DNA from: Desulfobacteraceae bacterium
GTDB lineage: Bacteria > Desulfobacterota > Desulfobacteria > Desulfobacterales > Desulfosalsimonadaceae
Direction: 5' to 3'
Assembly (NCBI GenBank): GCA_021162325.1
Contig: JAGGYV010000053.1
Span: 1-7,403 of the forward strand
Length of the DNA: 7,403 nucleotides
The position numbers were made by a program, and so were the translations under genes. Positions 1-7,274 of this stretch are shown piece after piece. Below the pieces are notes generated by a model, which did not search any database, was not told the origin of the DNA, and saw only the letters and a program-made list of their open reading frames with translations. Position 1 is the stretch's first letter, and every line of letters starts with the position of its first letter.

Positions 1-1
1 A

Positions 2-39
2 TTGACAGCATTTTATACAAAATTAAATAAATTTATACT
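2..39 (+). promoter_or_regulatory. possible promoter of the acyl-CoA synthetase gene
   Basis: A perfect -35-like hexamer TTGACA lies at 2-7. At the usual spacing only weak -10 candidates follow (TAAATA at 24-29, spacer 16; TTAAAT at 23-28, spacer 15). The best -10-like hexamer, TATACT at 34-39, is 26 bases away and has only a poor -35 of its own at 11-16. The stretch is very AT-rich and sits just ahead of the gene, so a promoter here is plausible, but the hexamers do not pair well. The window edge hides anything further upstream. Confidence 0.3.
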
Positions 40-56
40 ATTTCTCAAATAATCAC

Positions 57-62
57 AAGAGG
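57..62 (+). promoter_or_regulatory. ribosome binding site that decides the start at 68
   Basis: AAGAGG at 57-62 ends five bases before the ATG at 68. The alternative in-frame GTG at 62 overlaps this motif and would have no Shine-Dalgarno of its own. The ATG is therefore the better start, which shortens the longest reading by two residues. Confidence 0.65.
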
Positions 63-67
63 TGGGC

Positions 68-2173
68 ATGGAAAAATTATTCAATCCAAAATCCATTGTA
101 ATTTTAGGCTTGTCAAAAAAATCATCGAACGTCCCCCGTATTATACTTGAAAATCTGATCCGCTGGGGATTTATGGGAAGAATTTTCGGTGTAAATCCAA
201 CTTCTTCGGATGTCCATGTCGACGGTGTACGGATGTATCAAAAAATTGAAGAGCTTCCTATTGTCCCCGATCTATGTGTTGCATTGATTCCCGCCAAATT
301 TATTCCCGATGCTGTTGAATCCTGTGGGAAGTCCGGTATTTCCTGGATGGCCATTCCTTCCGGAGGATTCAATGAAACCGGTGAAGAAGGGAAAAAAATA
401 GCGGAGCTGACCGTGGGCAATGCCAAAAAATATGGTGTACGGTTTGTGGGGCCAAATGGTCTAACGGTTGCCAACACATCTAATGGCCTGTGTCTTCCGT
501 TTGTGCCACTTTATAAGCCGTTAAAAGGTGGTTTTTCGATTATCACTCAAAGTGGCGGTCTGGGACTGATGCTCTGGAATCTGATGAACAACGGGAATGT
601 CGGCCTGGCCAAATTTGCGAGTATCGGTAACAAACTGGATCTGACGGAAATTGATTTTCTGGAATATTTTGGTGCGGACCCGGAAACGAATGTCATTGGC
701 GTGTATCTTGAAAGTATTACAAACGGCAGAAAATTTATAGAAACCGCCTCTAAGATCAACAAACCGATTATTGTTCTGAAAGCCAATACAACATCAACCG
801 GCAATATGGCGGCCATGAGTCATACGGCTTCAATCAGCAATAACGACGAGATTATTGATTCGGCATTTGAACGTTCCGGCATCATACGGATTTCAAGTTT
901 TTCAGATTTTATTTCCATGGCCAAAGCGTTTAAACTGCCGCCCATGAAAGGCAACCGGATCATGGTCATGAGTCCTGCCGGGGGCTTTTCGGTTATCCTG
1001 GCAGACCTTTGCGAAAAAGCCGGTTTTGAATTTGCTGATCCCGGTCACTCATTTTACAAAGAACTTGAAAAATATTCCAATGCCGGGGTGATCAATTTTT
1101 CAAATCCCCTTGATATGGGTGACATCTATGATCCTGAAATGTATGCCCAGGTTTTTTTTTCCGTTCTTCATAATGACAATGTCGACGGTGCGATCTATCT
1201 GACACAATGGCCTACCATGCCCCGGGGCGAAGATGTTTTTACCAAAATGTTCAATACAGATCTTTCAAAAGAGGCCATCGGCGCCCTGCATTCATCAGGA
1301 AAACCCATGGGCGTCTGTCTTTATGGATCTGCCGGAACCATGATGCGAATCAAACAAAATATTGCCTTCCCGCTGTTTGACAGTCCGGAGGAAATTGTCA
1401 ATTCCTTAAAAGCCCAGAAAGATTTTTACAAAAGGGGCCAGCAGAATGAATTTGAATTCAAACGTCCCACAGAATACGACCAGTTACAGGCAACCCGATG
1501 GATTGGAAACCATTCCGGCGATATCGGAGAAGAATCGTTGGATCTGATGACTAAAATCGGTGTTAAAACCGCTCAATCCCTTGTCGCAAAAAATCCGCAG
1601 GACGCCATTCATGCTGCAAACCAAATTAATTATCCGGTGGTGATGAAAGTCGTATCACCGGATGCGCTGCATAAGTCTGAAGCCGGCGGTGTATTTGTAA
1701 ATATCAAGAACGATAAAGAGGTTGAAAAAGTATTTCAGCGCATCAAATCCAATCTGATCGATTACAACCCGGCGGCTGTTTTTGATGGCGTGCGTGTAAT
1801 GGAAATGGCGGCCGATGGCCATGATATGTTTATCGGCGGAAAAGTTGATGAATCCTTTGGCCCGGTGGTATATTTTGGATACGGCGGAATCTACATTGAG
1901 ATTTTTAAGGATATCGAAAATGTCCTTTGCCCTTCAAATACCCGGGAAATTGTTGAGAAACTACACCGCTTAAAATGTTTTAGCATTTTAAAAGGGACCC
2001 GTGGAAAAACTGCCGGAGATATTGATGCTTACGTTCATGCTATTGAGTGCGTTTCCCATTTATTATCAGAGAATAATGAAATTAAAGAACTGGATATCAA
2101 CCCCATTCGCATTCTTCCTAAAGGCGTCGGTGTTATGGCGCTGGACGCCAGGATGAAAATTGACAAAAGCTGA
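68..2173 (+). CDS. acyl-CoA synthetase, ADP/NDP-forming (acetate--CoA ligase-like), fused alpha-beta type
   Basis: A 701-residue cytosolic enzyme of the ADP-forming acyl-CoA synthetase family. It would interconvert an acyl-CoA plus ADP and phosphate with the free acid, CoA and ATP. Domains in order: CoA-binding Rossmann part (about 3-130, with GVNP at 41-44 and VGPNGL at 127-132); succinyl-CoA-ligase-like part (about 150-290) with TQSGGLG at 160-166 and the likely phosphorylated His252 in MSHTAS; a second ligase-like part (about 295-440); and a C-terminal ATP-grasp part (about 485-700). The last has VVMKVVSPDALHKSEAGG, with the second expected histidine at 535, GGIYIEIFKD at 606-615, LKGTRGK at 641-647 and ELDINPI at 674-680. 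The length matches one-chain family members without an added acetyltransferase domain. It appears intact, with both key histidines present. Known relatives use acetate, branched, aryl or propionyl/succinyl substrates, and the substrate here cannot be read from sequence. In a fermenter or sulfate reducer the usual role would be energy recovery from acyl-CoA (inference). It converges on the hsp70 operon and is not part of it. Confidence 0.93.
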   Translation: MEKLFNPKSIVILGLSKKSSNVPRIILENLIRWGFMGRIFGVNPTSSDVHVDGVRMYQKIEELPIVPDLCVALIPAKFIPDAVESCGKSGISWMAIPSGGFNETGEEGKKIAELTVGNAKKYGVRFVGPNGLTVANTSNGLCLPFVPLYKPLKGGFSIITQSGGLGLMLWNLMNNGNVGLAKFASIGNKLDLTEIDFLEYFGADPETNVIGVYLESITNGRKFIETASKINKPIIVLKANTTSTGNMAAMSHTASISNNDEIIDSAFERSGIIRISSFSDFISMAKAFKLPPMKGNRIMVMSPAGGFSVILADLCEKAGFEFADPGHSFYKELEKYSNAGVINFSNPLDMGDIYDPEMYAQVFFSVLHNDNVDGAIYLTQWPTMPRGEDVFTKMFNTDLSKEAIGALHSSGKPMGVCLYGSAGTMMRIKQNIAFPLFDSPEEIVNSLKAQKDFYKRGQQNEFEFKRPTEYDQLQATRWIGNHSGDIGEESLDLMTKIGVKTAQSLVAKNPQDAIHAANQINYPVVMKVVSPDALHKSEAGGVFVNIKNDKEVEKVFQRIKSNLIDYNPAAVFDGVRVMEMAADGHDMFIGGKVDESFGPVVYFGYGGIYIEIFKDIENVLCPSNTREIVEKLHRLKCFSILKGTRGKTAGDIDAYVHAIECVSHLLSENNEIKELDINPIRILPKGVGVMALDARMKIDKS

Positions 2174-2189
2174 GGACTTAAAAACACAT
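2174..2189. other. 16-bp gap between convergent genes, no clear terminator
   Basis: The stop codons of the synthetase (2171-2173) and the second hsp70 (complement of 2190-2192) are 16 bases apart. The only dyad is GGACTT at 2174-2179 with AAGTCC at 2208-2213, six pairs around a 28-base loop, with no T-run after it. A five-pair dyad TGGCG/CGCCA at 2136-2150 inside the synthetase gene also lacks a T-tract on either strand. No intrinsic terminator is called. Confidence 0.5.
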
Positions 2190-4961
2190 TTATGCTTCAT
2201 GCAATACAAGTCCGGATGGCAAGGATTCGCCAAAAATAGTACTTTCTTCTATGCTTGCCAGGGGCTTTACGGATGTTAAAAAGTCTGCTTCCCCTTTTAA
2301 ATCCTTTTCCTTCAGCCATTGGATCACCTGATCCATCATCAGCGGATCAATATCACGCATACGGTCCCCGGTTTTTCTTGCCATCTGGGCAAGTGCCGCG
2401 CCGACGGGTTTTTGGTTTTTCCACTCTTTATCCAGTATTTGGGAAATCCATGCTTCCACTTCTTTGGGCGGCACCACCCGGTCAATAGGACCATATAGCA
2501 ATTCCCGTGCACCGATTCTGGATATGGCCCACAACAGCTGCGGACGGCACTTTTTAGGTCGCAGTTCTGAAAGAAGAAGTCGGCCGAATTCGATTTTATC
2601 TTTCACGATCAATCTTTCCATGTTGGCAACTGCCATCCAGATTTCAATTCGTTCCTGATCAGGAATTCTGACCTTGGTTCCTTTTTTCGGCATTAAACGA
2701 GGTCTGAGATCCTGGATAAACTGTCTTTGTTTTCCGGAAACCAGGCCAGCGGCAACCCGGCGCCATAGAATCCACCATTCATTATTGACCTGCGTATTTT
2801 TTTTGTAATGAATCCCTTGTTTATTAATCTTCCATAATAATTGAATCCGATGATCATCCATTCCGTCACCAAATCCAGGACGCAGGCAATAACCAGCTAA
2901 ATTAAGCCATCTGATCTCATGCTCGGGTGAGAAGTTTCTGGCATTGATGCCGGCAAGAAGCTCATCCCCCAGTCTTCGAATCACGGCCAGCGGCCATTTT
3001 TCTTTTTTCCGGGCAATCGTTTTGGAAATTGTTTTCATTAATTTAATTAATGTGGATGAATCGGAGTTTGCGGAAAATGACAATTGGATATCAGAGACCG
3101 CCGCATCAATAATTGCGGAATCAAAAACTTCATAATCCAGAACTTCTGGTTTCCCCGCCGTATCGCGCAACTGAAACTGGAGTCTCCAGCGGTGTGGCGT
3201 GGACAGGGAGCGGCACCATAAAAACAGGACCCCCATTTCACTGAATTCCGCTTCGATTTGTATGGGGATTTCCTTCTTAGTCCCTTTCTGGCCGAACTGA
3301 ATTATTGTCTGTAACGGCGGCAAGGGGGTTAACGTATCATCAATTAAAATTTCATCCCCGCTTCGGTCACCGGAGCGATAGGTGGAACTGTATAAATCAA
3401 AATTCACCGGCTGATTGGCCAGAACCTGAAATTTTTTATCCGGTAAACAAATTTGCTCCCCTTCGTCAAGCCCTCTTTCAACCAGACAGACAGCAAATTT
3501 TTTATTTTGTCCGTCACCATTTTTTCTTTCAAAGCCAAGATAATACGAACGGGCACTGCCGCTGCCAACCCGGACACCTTTACCGATTTTAACCAGCCCG
3601 TAATATGCCGCACCAAGGGCAACGGCAAGATCCGGTGCTGAATTTTCAAGAATAGAGGGCCGTGTGGTACTGGTTTCGCCAAACCAATACCGAACGGAAT
3701 CCTGAATTCTTTTTTGAATTAAATCAGATTTTAATGATCCGCCATTAAACAAAATAAAATCAGGAAACGGTTTTTTACCCAGAATTTTTTTTACATCATC
3801 TTTATGTTTTTCTAAAAAGAAACCGATATGACGTGTAATTGCCGGCTCGGTTTCATAAGGCAATCCAAACTCGGAAATGCCTTTTCGGATTTTTCCCATC
3901 TCCGGTTGATGGTTCTCAACCACAGGAAAAAACCCTTCCATTATAAGCGATTCTAATTTTGATCGCTTTAATCGGGCAGTCAGGGTGCCGCCGATCAGAC
4001 GGCTCCCTTCACCCATCATGGTGATGGTTTCAGAATTAACACCGTCATTTAATATATTTTCCTTAGCCTGCCGACAAAGATGACAAAGGGTTTTCCATCG
4101 ATCAGAACTCAAACGCCCGGATTGTTTAAACTTTTTTTCAATATACCTTGCCAGGGCAAGATCAATATTGTCGCCGCCCAGTATTAAATGATCCCCAACG
4201 GCAATTCGTTCAAATCTCGGTGTACCTTCGGTCTCCCGCAGCGTAATTAATGTAAAGTCACTGGTGCCGCCCCCAACGTCACATACCAGAACCAGTTCTC
4301 CCGGTTTGATAAAATCCTGCCAGTTGTCTTCGTGTTTGATTAACCAGCTGTAAAATGCCGCCAGCGGTTCTTCCAGCAACGTCACATTCCTCAAACCAGC
4401 CAGTTTTGAAGCTTCGATGGTCAGGTCACGGGCCACCTCGTCAAAGGACGCGGGGACAGTGATAATGATCATCTGGTTTTCAAGATACAACGCATCATCG
4501 TCGCCTTTGGTGCTGTTCCATGATATCCGGATATGTTTCAGGTAGGAAGCGGTTGCCTGTACCGGTGATATTTTATTAACATCGTCTCCAGACCCCCAGG
4601 GCAGAATTTTGGCTCTTCGGTCTGCGTTTGAATGGCACAGCCAGCTCTTCGCCGAAGACACCAGGCGGGACGGAATCTTTGCCCCATGATCCCTGGCAAA
4701 TTTACCAACAAAATTAATCTCATCACTGATCCAGGGGAGTCGGATCGAATCCTCGGCAATATCATATTTACCCGGGATGTAACAAAAAGACGGAAGTACC
4801 GGCAATGGCGAAATCTCACCTGATCCGGTCAGCTGTAGCACTTTAAAGAGTTTAATCCCTTTATTTTTTATAGCATCATCCGTTAAATCAACATAGGAGA
4901 CTGCGGAATTGGTTGTTCCGAGGTCAATACCAATAATATATTTTATGTTTTCAAGATCCAA
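2190..4961 (-). CDS. Hsp70-family ATPase with long helical C-terminal extension (DUF3731-like)
   Basis: A 923-residue Hsp70-type protein, probably a cytosolic ATP-driven chaperone. The nucleotide-binding domain (about 8-465) shows phosphate-1 IIGIDLGTTNS (9-19), the DnaK Lys70-equivalent region SSAKSWL with Lys105, ITVPASFD (167-174), LLEEPLAAF (195-203), phosphate-2 VCDVGGGTSDF (226-236), GDHLILGGDNID (256-267) and the adenosine motif ILFNGGSLKS (403-412). A beta-rich segment (about 470-600), ending in MGVLFLWC and HRWRLQFQLRD, stands where the DnaK substrate domain would be. Residues about 615-915 are predicted helical, with RPGFGDGMDD and NNEWWILWRRVAAGL, which I recognise as DUF3731-like. 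There is no DnaK lid or C-terminal EEVD-type tail. The start is taken as TTG at 4961-4959: it leaves eight residues before the IIGIDLGTTNS motif, as in the sister gene, and AGGAG precedes it. Earlier in-frame ATGs (up to 5045) lie inside the upstream gene and would add an unrelated N-terminus. It is the sister of the preceding gene. The partner and substrate are unknown. Confidence 0.9.
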   Translation of the reverse strand: MDLENIKYIIGIDLGTTNSAVSYVDLTDDAIKNKGIKLFKVLQLTGSGEISPLPVLPSFCYIPGKYDIAEDSIRLPWISDEINFVGKFARDHGAKIPSRLVSSAKSWLCHSNADRRAKILPWGSGDDVNKISPVQATASYLKHIRISWNSTKGDDDALYLENQMIIITVPASFDEVARDLTIEASKLAGLRNVTLLEEPLAAFYSWLIKHEDNWQDFIKPGELVLVCDVGGGTSDFTLITLRETEGTPRFERIAVGDHLILGGDNIDLALARYIEKKFKQSGRLSSDRWKTLCHLCRQAKENILNDGVNSETITMMGEGSRLIGGTLTARLKRSKLESLIMEGFFPVVENHQPEMGKIRKGISEFGLPYETEPAITRHIGFFLEKHKDDVKKILGKKPFPDFILFNGGSLKSDLIQKRIQDSVRYWFGETSTTRPSILENSAPDLAVALGAAYYGLVKIGKGVRVGSGSARSYYLGFERKNGDGQNKKFAVCLVERGLDEGEQICLPDKKFQVLANQPVNFDLYSSTYRSGDRSGDEILIDDTLTPLPPLQTIIQFGQKGTKKEIPIQIEAEFSEMGVLFLWCRSLSTPHRWRLQFQLRDTAGKPEVLDYEVFDSAIIDAAVSDIQLSFSANSDSSTLIKLMKTISKTIARKKEKWPLAVIRRLGDELLAGINARNFSPEHEIRWLNLAGYCLRPGFGDGMDDHRIQLLWKINKQGIHYKKNTQVNNEWWILWRRVAAGLVSGKQRQFIQDLRPRLMPKKGTKVRIPDQERIEIWMAVANMERLIVKDKIEFGRLLLSELRPKKCRPQLLWAISRIGARELLYGPIDRVVPPKEVEAWISQILDKEWKNQKPVGAALAQMARKTGDRMRDIDPLMMDQVIQWLKEKDLKGEADFLTSVKPLASIEESTIFGESLPSGLVLHEA

Positions 4962-4962
4962 G

Positions 4963-6834
4963 CTACTCCTGCTCCCGCACAGTAAATTCAAGTTTCCACT
5001 TTTGTTCATCTTTACCAGATTTTTCATCTTGGCCCAATTGATCATCTTTAACAGACACGCACCATAACTCCAGCGTTCCGATTTCCGTCACGTTAACTTC
5101 AATCGTCACACGGACAAACTGACCGGATTCTCCGTCAAGTGTCGTTTCAATGGAAGTAATTTCTTCAATCTCGTCCTGCCAGTCTTCAACGATTTCACCG
5201 GCAACATCGTTTTTGCGAATGGAAGAACCTAAAAAATCAAACCGGACCGGTTCCCCCACTGCCAGAACAAATTCCTTGTTTTTAAGGTTGATGTCCGTTC
5301 CTTCTTCCATGCCAAAAGACGCGACACACAATGCTTTTACAGGAGCCGGCATACCCGGAACCGCCGGCATTGATGCGGCAATGCCGATATAATAAGACCT
5401 TCCCAAGCCGCCACGAATCCGAACGCCTCTTCCGCGCAGAGCCAGGCCGTAGTAAGCCGCGCCGCGAGCAACTGCCAGATCAAAGTCATCAGAATTTATT
5501 TCCCTGATCAAATCAGATCCGTCACTCGTGCTCCAGGAATCAATCATACGAATGATATGATCGCGTATTTTTACAGACTTCATCACACCGCCATTGAACA
5601 AAACAGCCGTCGGGAGCGAATTTGAATCTTCGGTGTCGTTTTTCTGGTAATTTAAAAATTTCGCCAGATGACGAGTAACCGCAGGATCAGACTCGTATGA
5701 CAATCCTGCTTCAGCAAGCCCGATTTTTTGAGTCTTTATCGGTACTGACGTAATTTCACAAATCGGGAAAAAACCATCGACAATTGAGTTTTCAATTTCA
5801 TCTCTGGATATGGAAGACTTTATCGTGCCGCCGATCAGACTGGATCCTCTTCCTAAAATAGTTACCGGATGTTCAACGGTCTCAGGGTTTGACAAAATTT
5901 CTTCCTTGGCTTTACGGCAGCTGTGCACCAGTCCGTGCATTTGCCAGGAATCCAGGCGGGTTCCGGAATCCGCCATTTTCTTTGCAACCGAATAGGCTAG
6001 TGCCAAATCCATGTTATCTCCACCGACCAGCAGATGATCGCCAACAGCAACTCTTTCCAGAACCAGCTCTCCATTATCTTCATTGACATGAATCAGGCTG
6101 AAGTCGCTGGTTCCACCGCCCACATCGCAAACAAGTATCCTGTCCCCTTTTTTAACTTTTTTTCGCCATTGATTTTTTGAAGCGTCAATCCATGAATAAA
6201 AAGCCGCCTGAGGTTCTTCTATCAATGTCACATGGGTAAGTCCTGCATGACAGGCTGCCTGGAGTGTCAGTTCCCTTGCAACCGCGTCAAAAGAGGCGGG
6301 AACCGTTAAAAAAATTTCCTGATTTTCAATTTTTCGGCGCTCATCTTCTGAAGCCATCAGATGATTCCATGCATCACGAATGTGCTGGAGAATAAGCGAA
6401 GACGATTCAACCGGTGATATTTTAGATATGTCATCCGGACTTTCCCACGGCAGCACCGGTTTGTTACGGTCTATCAGGACATTACAGAGCCATGATTTAC
6501 TTGACGAAATAAGCCGCGGGGGAACTTCCGCGCCTCTTTCCCGTGCAAATTCACCGACAATTGTTTGATTTTCATGATTCCATGGGAGCGACATACCGCT
6601 TTCTGAAATTTCATGACTTCCCGGTAAATAAATAAACGACGGTAACATACTTCGATTATCAACCACGCCCTCACTAATCATTTGCGGGATATGAAGAACC
6701 TTTATTTCAGGTGTCCGGTCGTCAGGTTGCTGGTCATCTGGTTTTTTGACATCAGATACTTGTGCTTCAGTATATGCAACAATGCTGTTCGTAGTTCCCA
6801 AATCAATGCCGATAATAAATTCTGGATTTAACAC
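4963..6834 (-). CDS. Hsp70-family (DnaK-like) ATPase, short form
   Basis: A 623-residue Hsp70-type protein and the first gene of a two-gene operon. Its nucleotide-binding domain has phosphate-1 IIGIDLGTTNS (7-17), Lys113 in SSSKSWL (DnaK Lys70 equivalent), LTVPASFD (176-183), LIEEPQAAF (204-212), phosphate-2 VCDVGGGTSDF (235-245, Thr242 at the DnaK Thr199 position), GDHLLVGGDNMD (265-276), CRKAKEEIL (306-314) and the adenosine motif VLFNGGVMKS (411-420). All ATPase signatures look intact. Residues about 478-623 form a beta-rich tail with IGTLELWC (585-592) and WKLEFTVRE (613-621), matching the same segment of the sister protein. The alpha-helical lid of DnaK and an EEVD-like end are missing. 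A charged insert rich in D, P and Q (about 25-43) follows the first motif, and another charged stretch (595-611) interrupts the end. The start is GTG at 6834, with AGGAG six bases upstream. The stop TAG (4965-4963) is one base from the TTG of the next gene. The subfamily is unlike true DnaK. The specific function is not known to me. Confidence 0.93.
   Translation of the reverse strand: MLNPEFIIGIDLGTTNSIVAYTEAQVSDVKKPDDQQPDDRTPEIKVLHIPQMISEGVVDNRSMLPSFIYLPGSHEISESGMSLPWNHENQTIVGEFARERGAEVPPRLISSSKSWLCNVLIDRNKPVLPWESPDDISKISPVESSSLILQHIRDAWNHLMASEDERRKIENQEIFLTVPASFDAVARELTLQAACHAGLTHVTLIEEPQAAFYSWIDASKNQWRKKVKKGDRILVCDVGGGTSDFSLIHVNEDNGELVLERVAVGDHLLVGGDNMDLALAYSVAKKMADSGTRLDSWQMHGLVHSCRKAKEEILSNPETVEHPVTILGRGSSLIGGTIKSSISRDEIENSIVDGFFPICEITSVPIKTQKIGLAEAGLSYESDPAVTRHLAKFLNYQKNDTEDSNSLPTAVLFNGGVMKSVKIRDHIIRMIDSWSTSDGSDLIREINSDDFDLAVARGAAYYGLALRGRGVRIRGGLGRSYYIGIAASMPAVPGMPAPVKALCVASFGMEEGTDINLKNKEFVLAVGEPVRFDFLGSSIRKNDVAGEIVEDWQDEIEEITSIETTLDGESGQFVRVTIEVNVTEIGTLELWCVSVKDDQLGQDEKSGKDEQKWKLEFTVREQE
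4966..4970 (-). promoter_or_regulatory. ribosome binding site of the second hsp70, inside the end of the first
   Basis: On the - strand AGGAG (complement of 4966-4970) lies within the last codons of the first hsp70, four bases before the TTG at 4961. The order is Shine-Dalgarno, TAG stop, one base, TTG start. This layout implies that ribosomes finishing the first protein re-initiate on the second. Confidence 0.7.
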
Positions 6835-6840
6835 CCTATA

Positions 6841-6845
6841 CTCCT
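6841..6845 (-). promoter_or_regulatory. ribosome binding site of the first hsp70
   Basis: AGGAG on the - strand, six bases before the GTG at 6834. It supports GTG as the start and lies only nine bases from the end of the palindromic repeat at 6855. Confidence 0.8.
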
Positions 6846-6854
6846 AAAATATTA

Positions 6855-6976
6855 ATGGCTTCGCAAAAAGCCCAACTTCTGCGTTGCGCTGCATCCTTCG
6901 CTGCTTCAAAGTACAACCAGCACGAATCATTGCTCAGGATTTGCGCATCTTGAATTTGGACTTTTTTCTTTGCCAT
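6855..6976. repeat. 122-bp imperfect palindromic intergenic element (MITE/ERIC-like)
   Basis: The ends are inverted: ATGGC at 6855-6859 matches GCCAT at 6972-6976. Further in, AAAAAGCCCAA with TTC continues as an imperfect inverse of GAA with TTGGACTTTTT, and GCGC-ATCCT near 6886-6897 is mirrored by AGGAT-GCGC near 6936-6946. The strand could fold into one long interrupted hairpin. From memory, segments such as CTGCGTTGCGCTGCATCC and CAGGATTTGCGC recur between genes in Desulfobacterales genomes; that is recollection, not a search. No transposase is present and no convincing target duplication flanks it, so it would be a non-autonomous or decayed copy. It lies in the expected 5' leader of the hsp70 operon. 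An open frame of 46 codons crosses it on the - strand. Confidence 0.65.
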
Positions 6977-7147
6977 CGAAATTTATTTTTTTCATAAGTT
7001 TGTTAATATAACCTGAAAAAAATTTAAATTACATAATCTGGTTATCCACTTCAGTTAAGTTCCATAAAAATCTTACTCAACACCATCGTATCTCATCAAC
7101 TCCGAACTGACGCATTTTGCAAAATACGAGATACCAGAAAGTATTTT
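6977..7147. other. AT-rich intergenic stretch, probable location of the hsp70 operon promoter
   Basis: No gene is seen here. On the - strand TATATT (complement of 7005-7010) is a fair -10-like hexamer but has no good -35 at the right distance. Another pair, TTAACT and TATGTA near 7060-7030, is weak. The small dyad GTTAATATAAC lies at 7002-7012. I saw no heat-shock sigma-32-type promoter and no CIRCE operator. The operon promoter is most likely in this stretch, but no site is identified. Confidence 0.3.
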
Positions 7148-7149
7148 GC
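7119..7149. repeat. 9-bp perfect inverted repeat with 13-base loop
   Basis: GCAAAATAC at 7119-7127 is the exact reverse complement of GTATTTTGC at 7141-7149. The left arm also overlaps the palindrome TTTTGCAAAA at 7115-7124, and the loop base sequence GAGATAC (7128-7134) is complementary to GTATCTC at 7088-7094, so alternative folds exist. The right end runs into the three-hairpin repeat that follows. There is no T-run, so it is not an obvious terminator. Confidence 0.5.
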
Positions 7150-7226
7150 CCTGTAGGGGCCGCACATTTCAGCCCAGGGCAACGCCCTGGGGCTTTGGTT
7201 AATTGATTTTAGCCCTGAAAGGGCGT
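7148..7226 (-). repeat. three-hairpin repeat, left copy (inverted)
   Basis: Read on the - strand, this 79-base copy contains three hairpins in order. The first is GCCCTTTCAGGGC (complement of 7212-7224). After a spacer of about 19 bases comes CCCAGGGCGTTGCCCTGGG (complement of 7173-7191), an eight-pair stem with loop GTT. After CTGAAATGTGCG comes GCCCCTACAGGGC (complement of 7148-7160). The right copy at 7275-7354 has the same three hairpins in the same order on the + strand. Such REP-like palindromes are often spread by a transposase elsewhere in the genome; none is visible here. Confidence 0.75.
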
Positions 7227-7274
7227 GACATGATTTTACCAAGCCCCATTAATTCATTTCATTAACATTTTGTT

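Noticed and set aside
3305..3592. Open frames of 60-95 codons on the strand opposite or in other frames of the hsp70 and synthetase genes
   Set aside because: They lie wholly inside well-supported genes, lack recognisable motifs, and are composition shadows.
4962..5045. Longer N-terminus for the second hsp70 from ATGs at or near 5045
   Set aside because: The extra 28 residues overlap the first gene, have no Hsp70 similarity, and are made unnecessary by the well-placed AGGAG and TTG.
6927..6995. 22-codon open frame on the - strand (ATG at 6995) starting MKKINFDGK
   Set aside because: No Shine-Dalgarno, very short, and most of it lies in the palindromic repeat. Not a believable gene or leader peptide.
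6835..7147. CIRCE operator or sigma-32 promoter for the hsp70 operon
   Set aside because: I looked for the TTAGCACTC/GAGTGCTAA dyad and for CTTGAAA-type boxes on the - strand and found no acceptable match.
7173..7191. GC-rich hairpin as an intrinsic terminator
   Set aside because: The stem is strong, but no T-run follows on either strand, and the same stem recurs in an inverted copy as part of a repeat unit.
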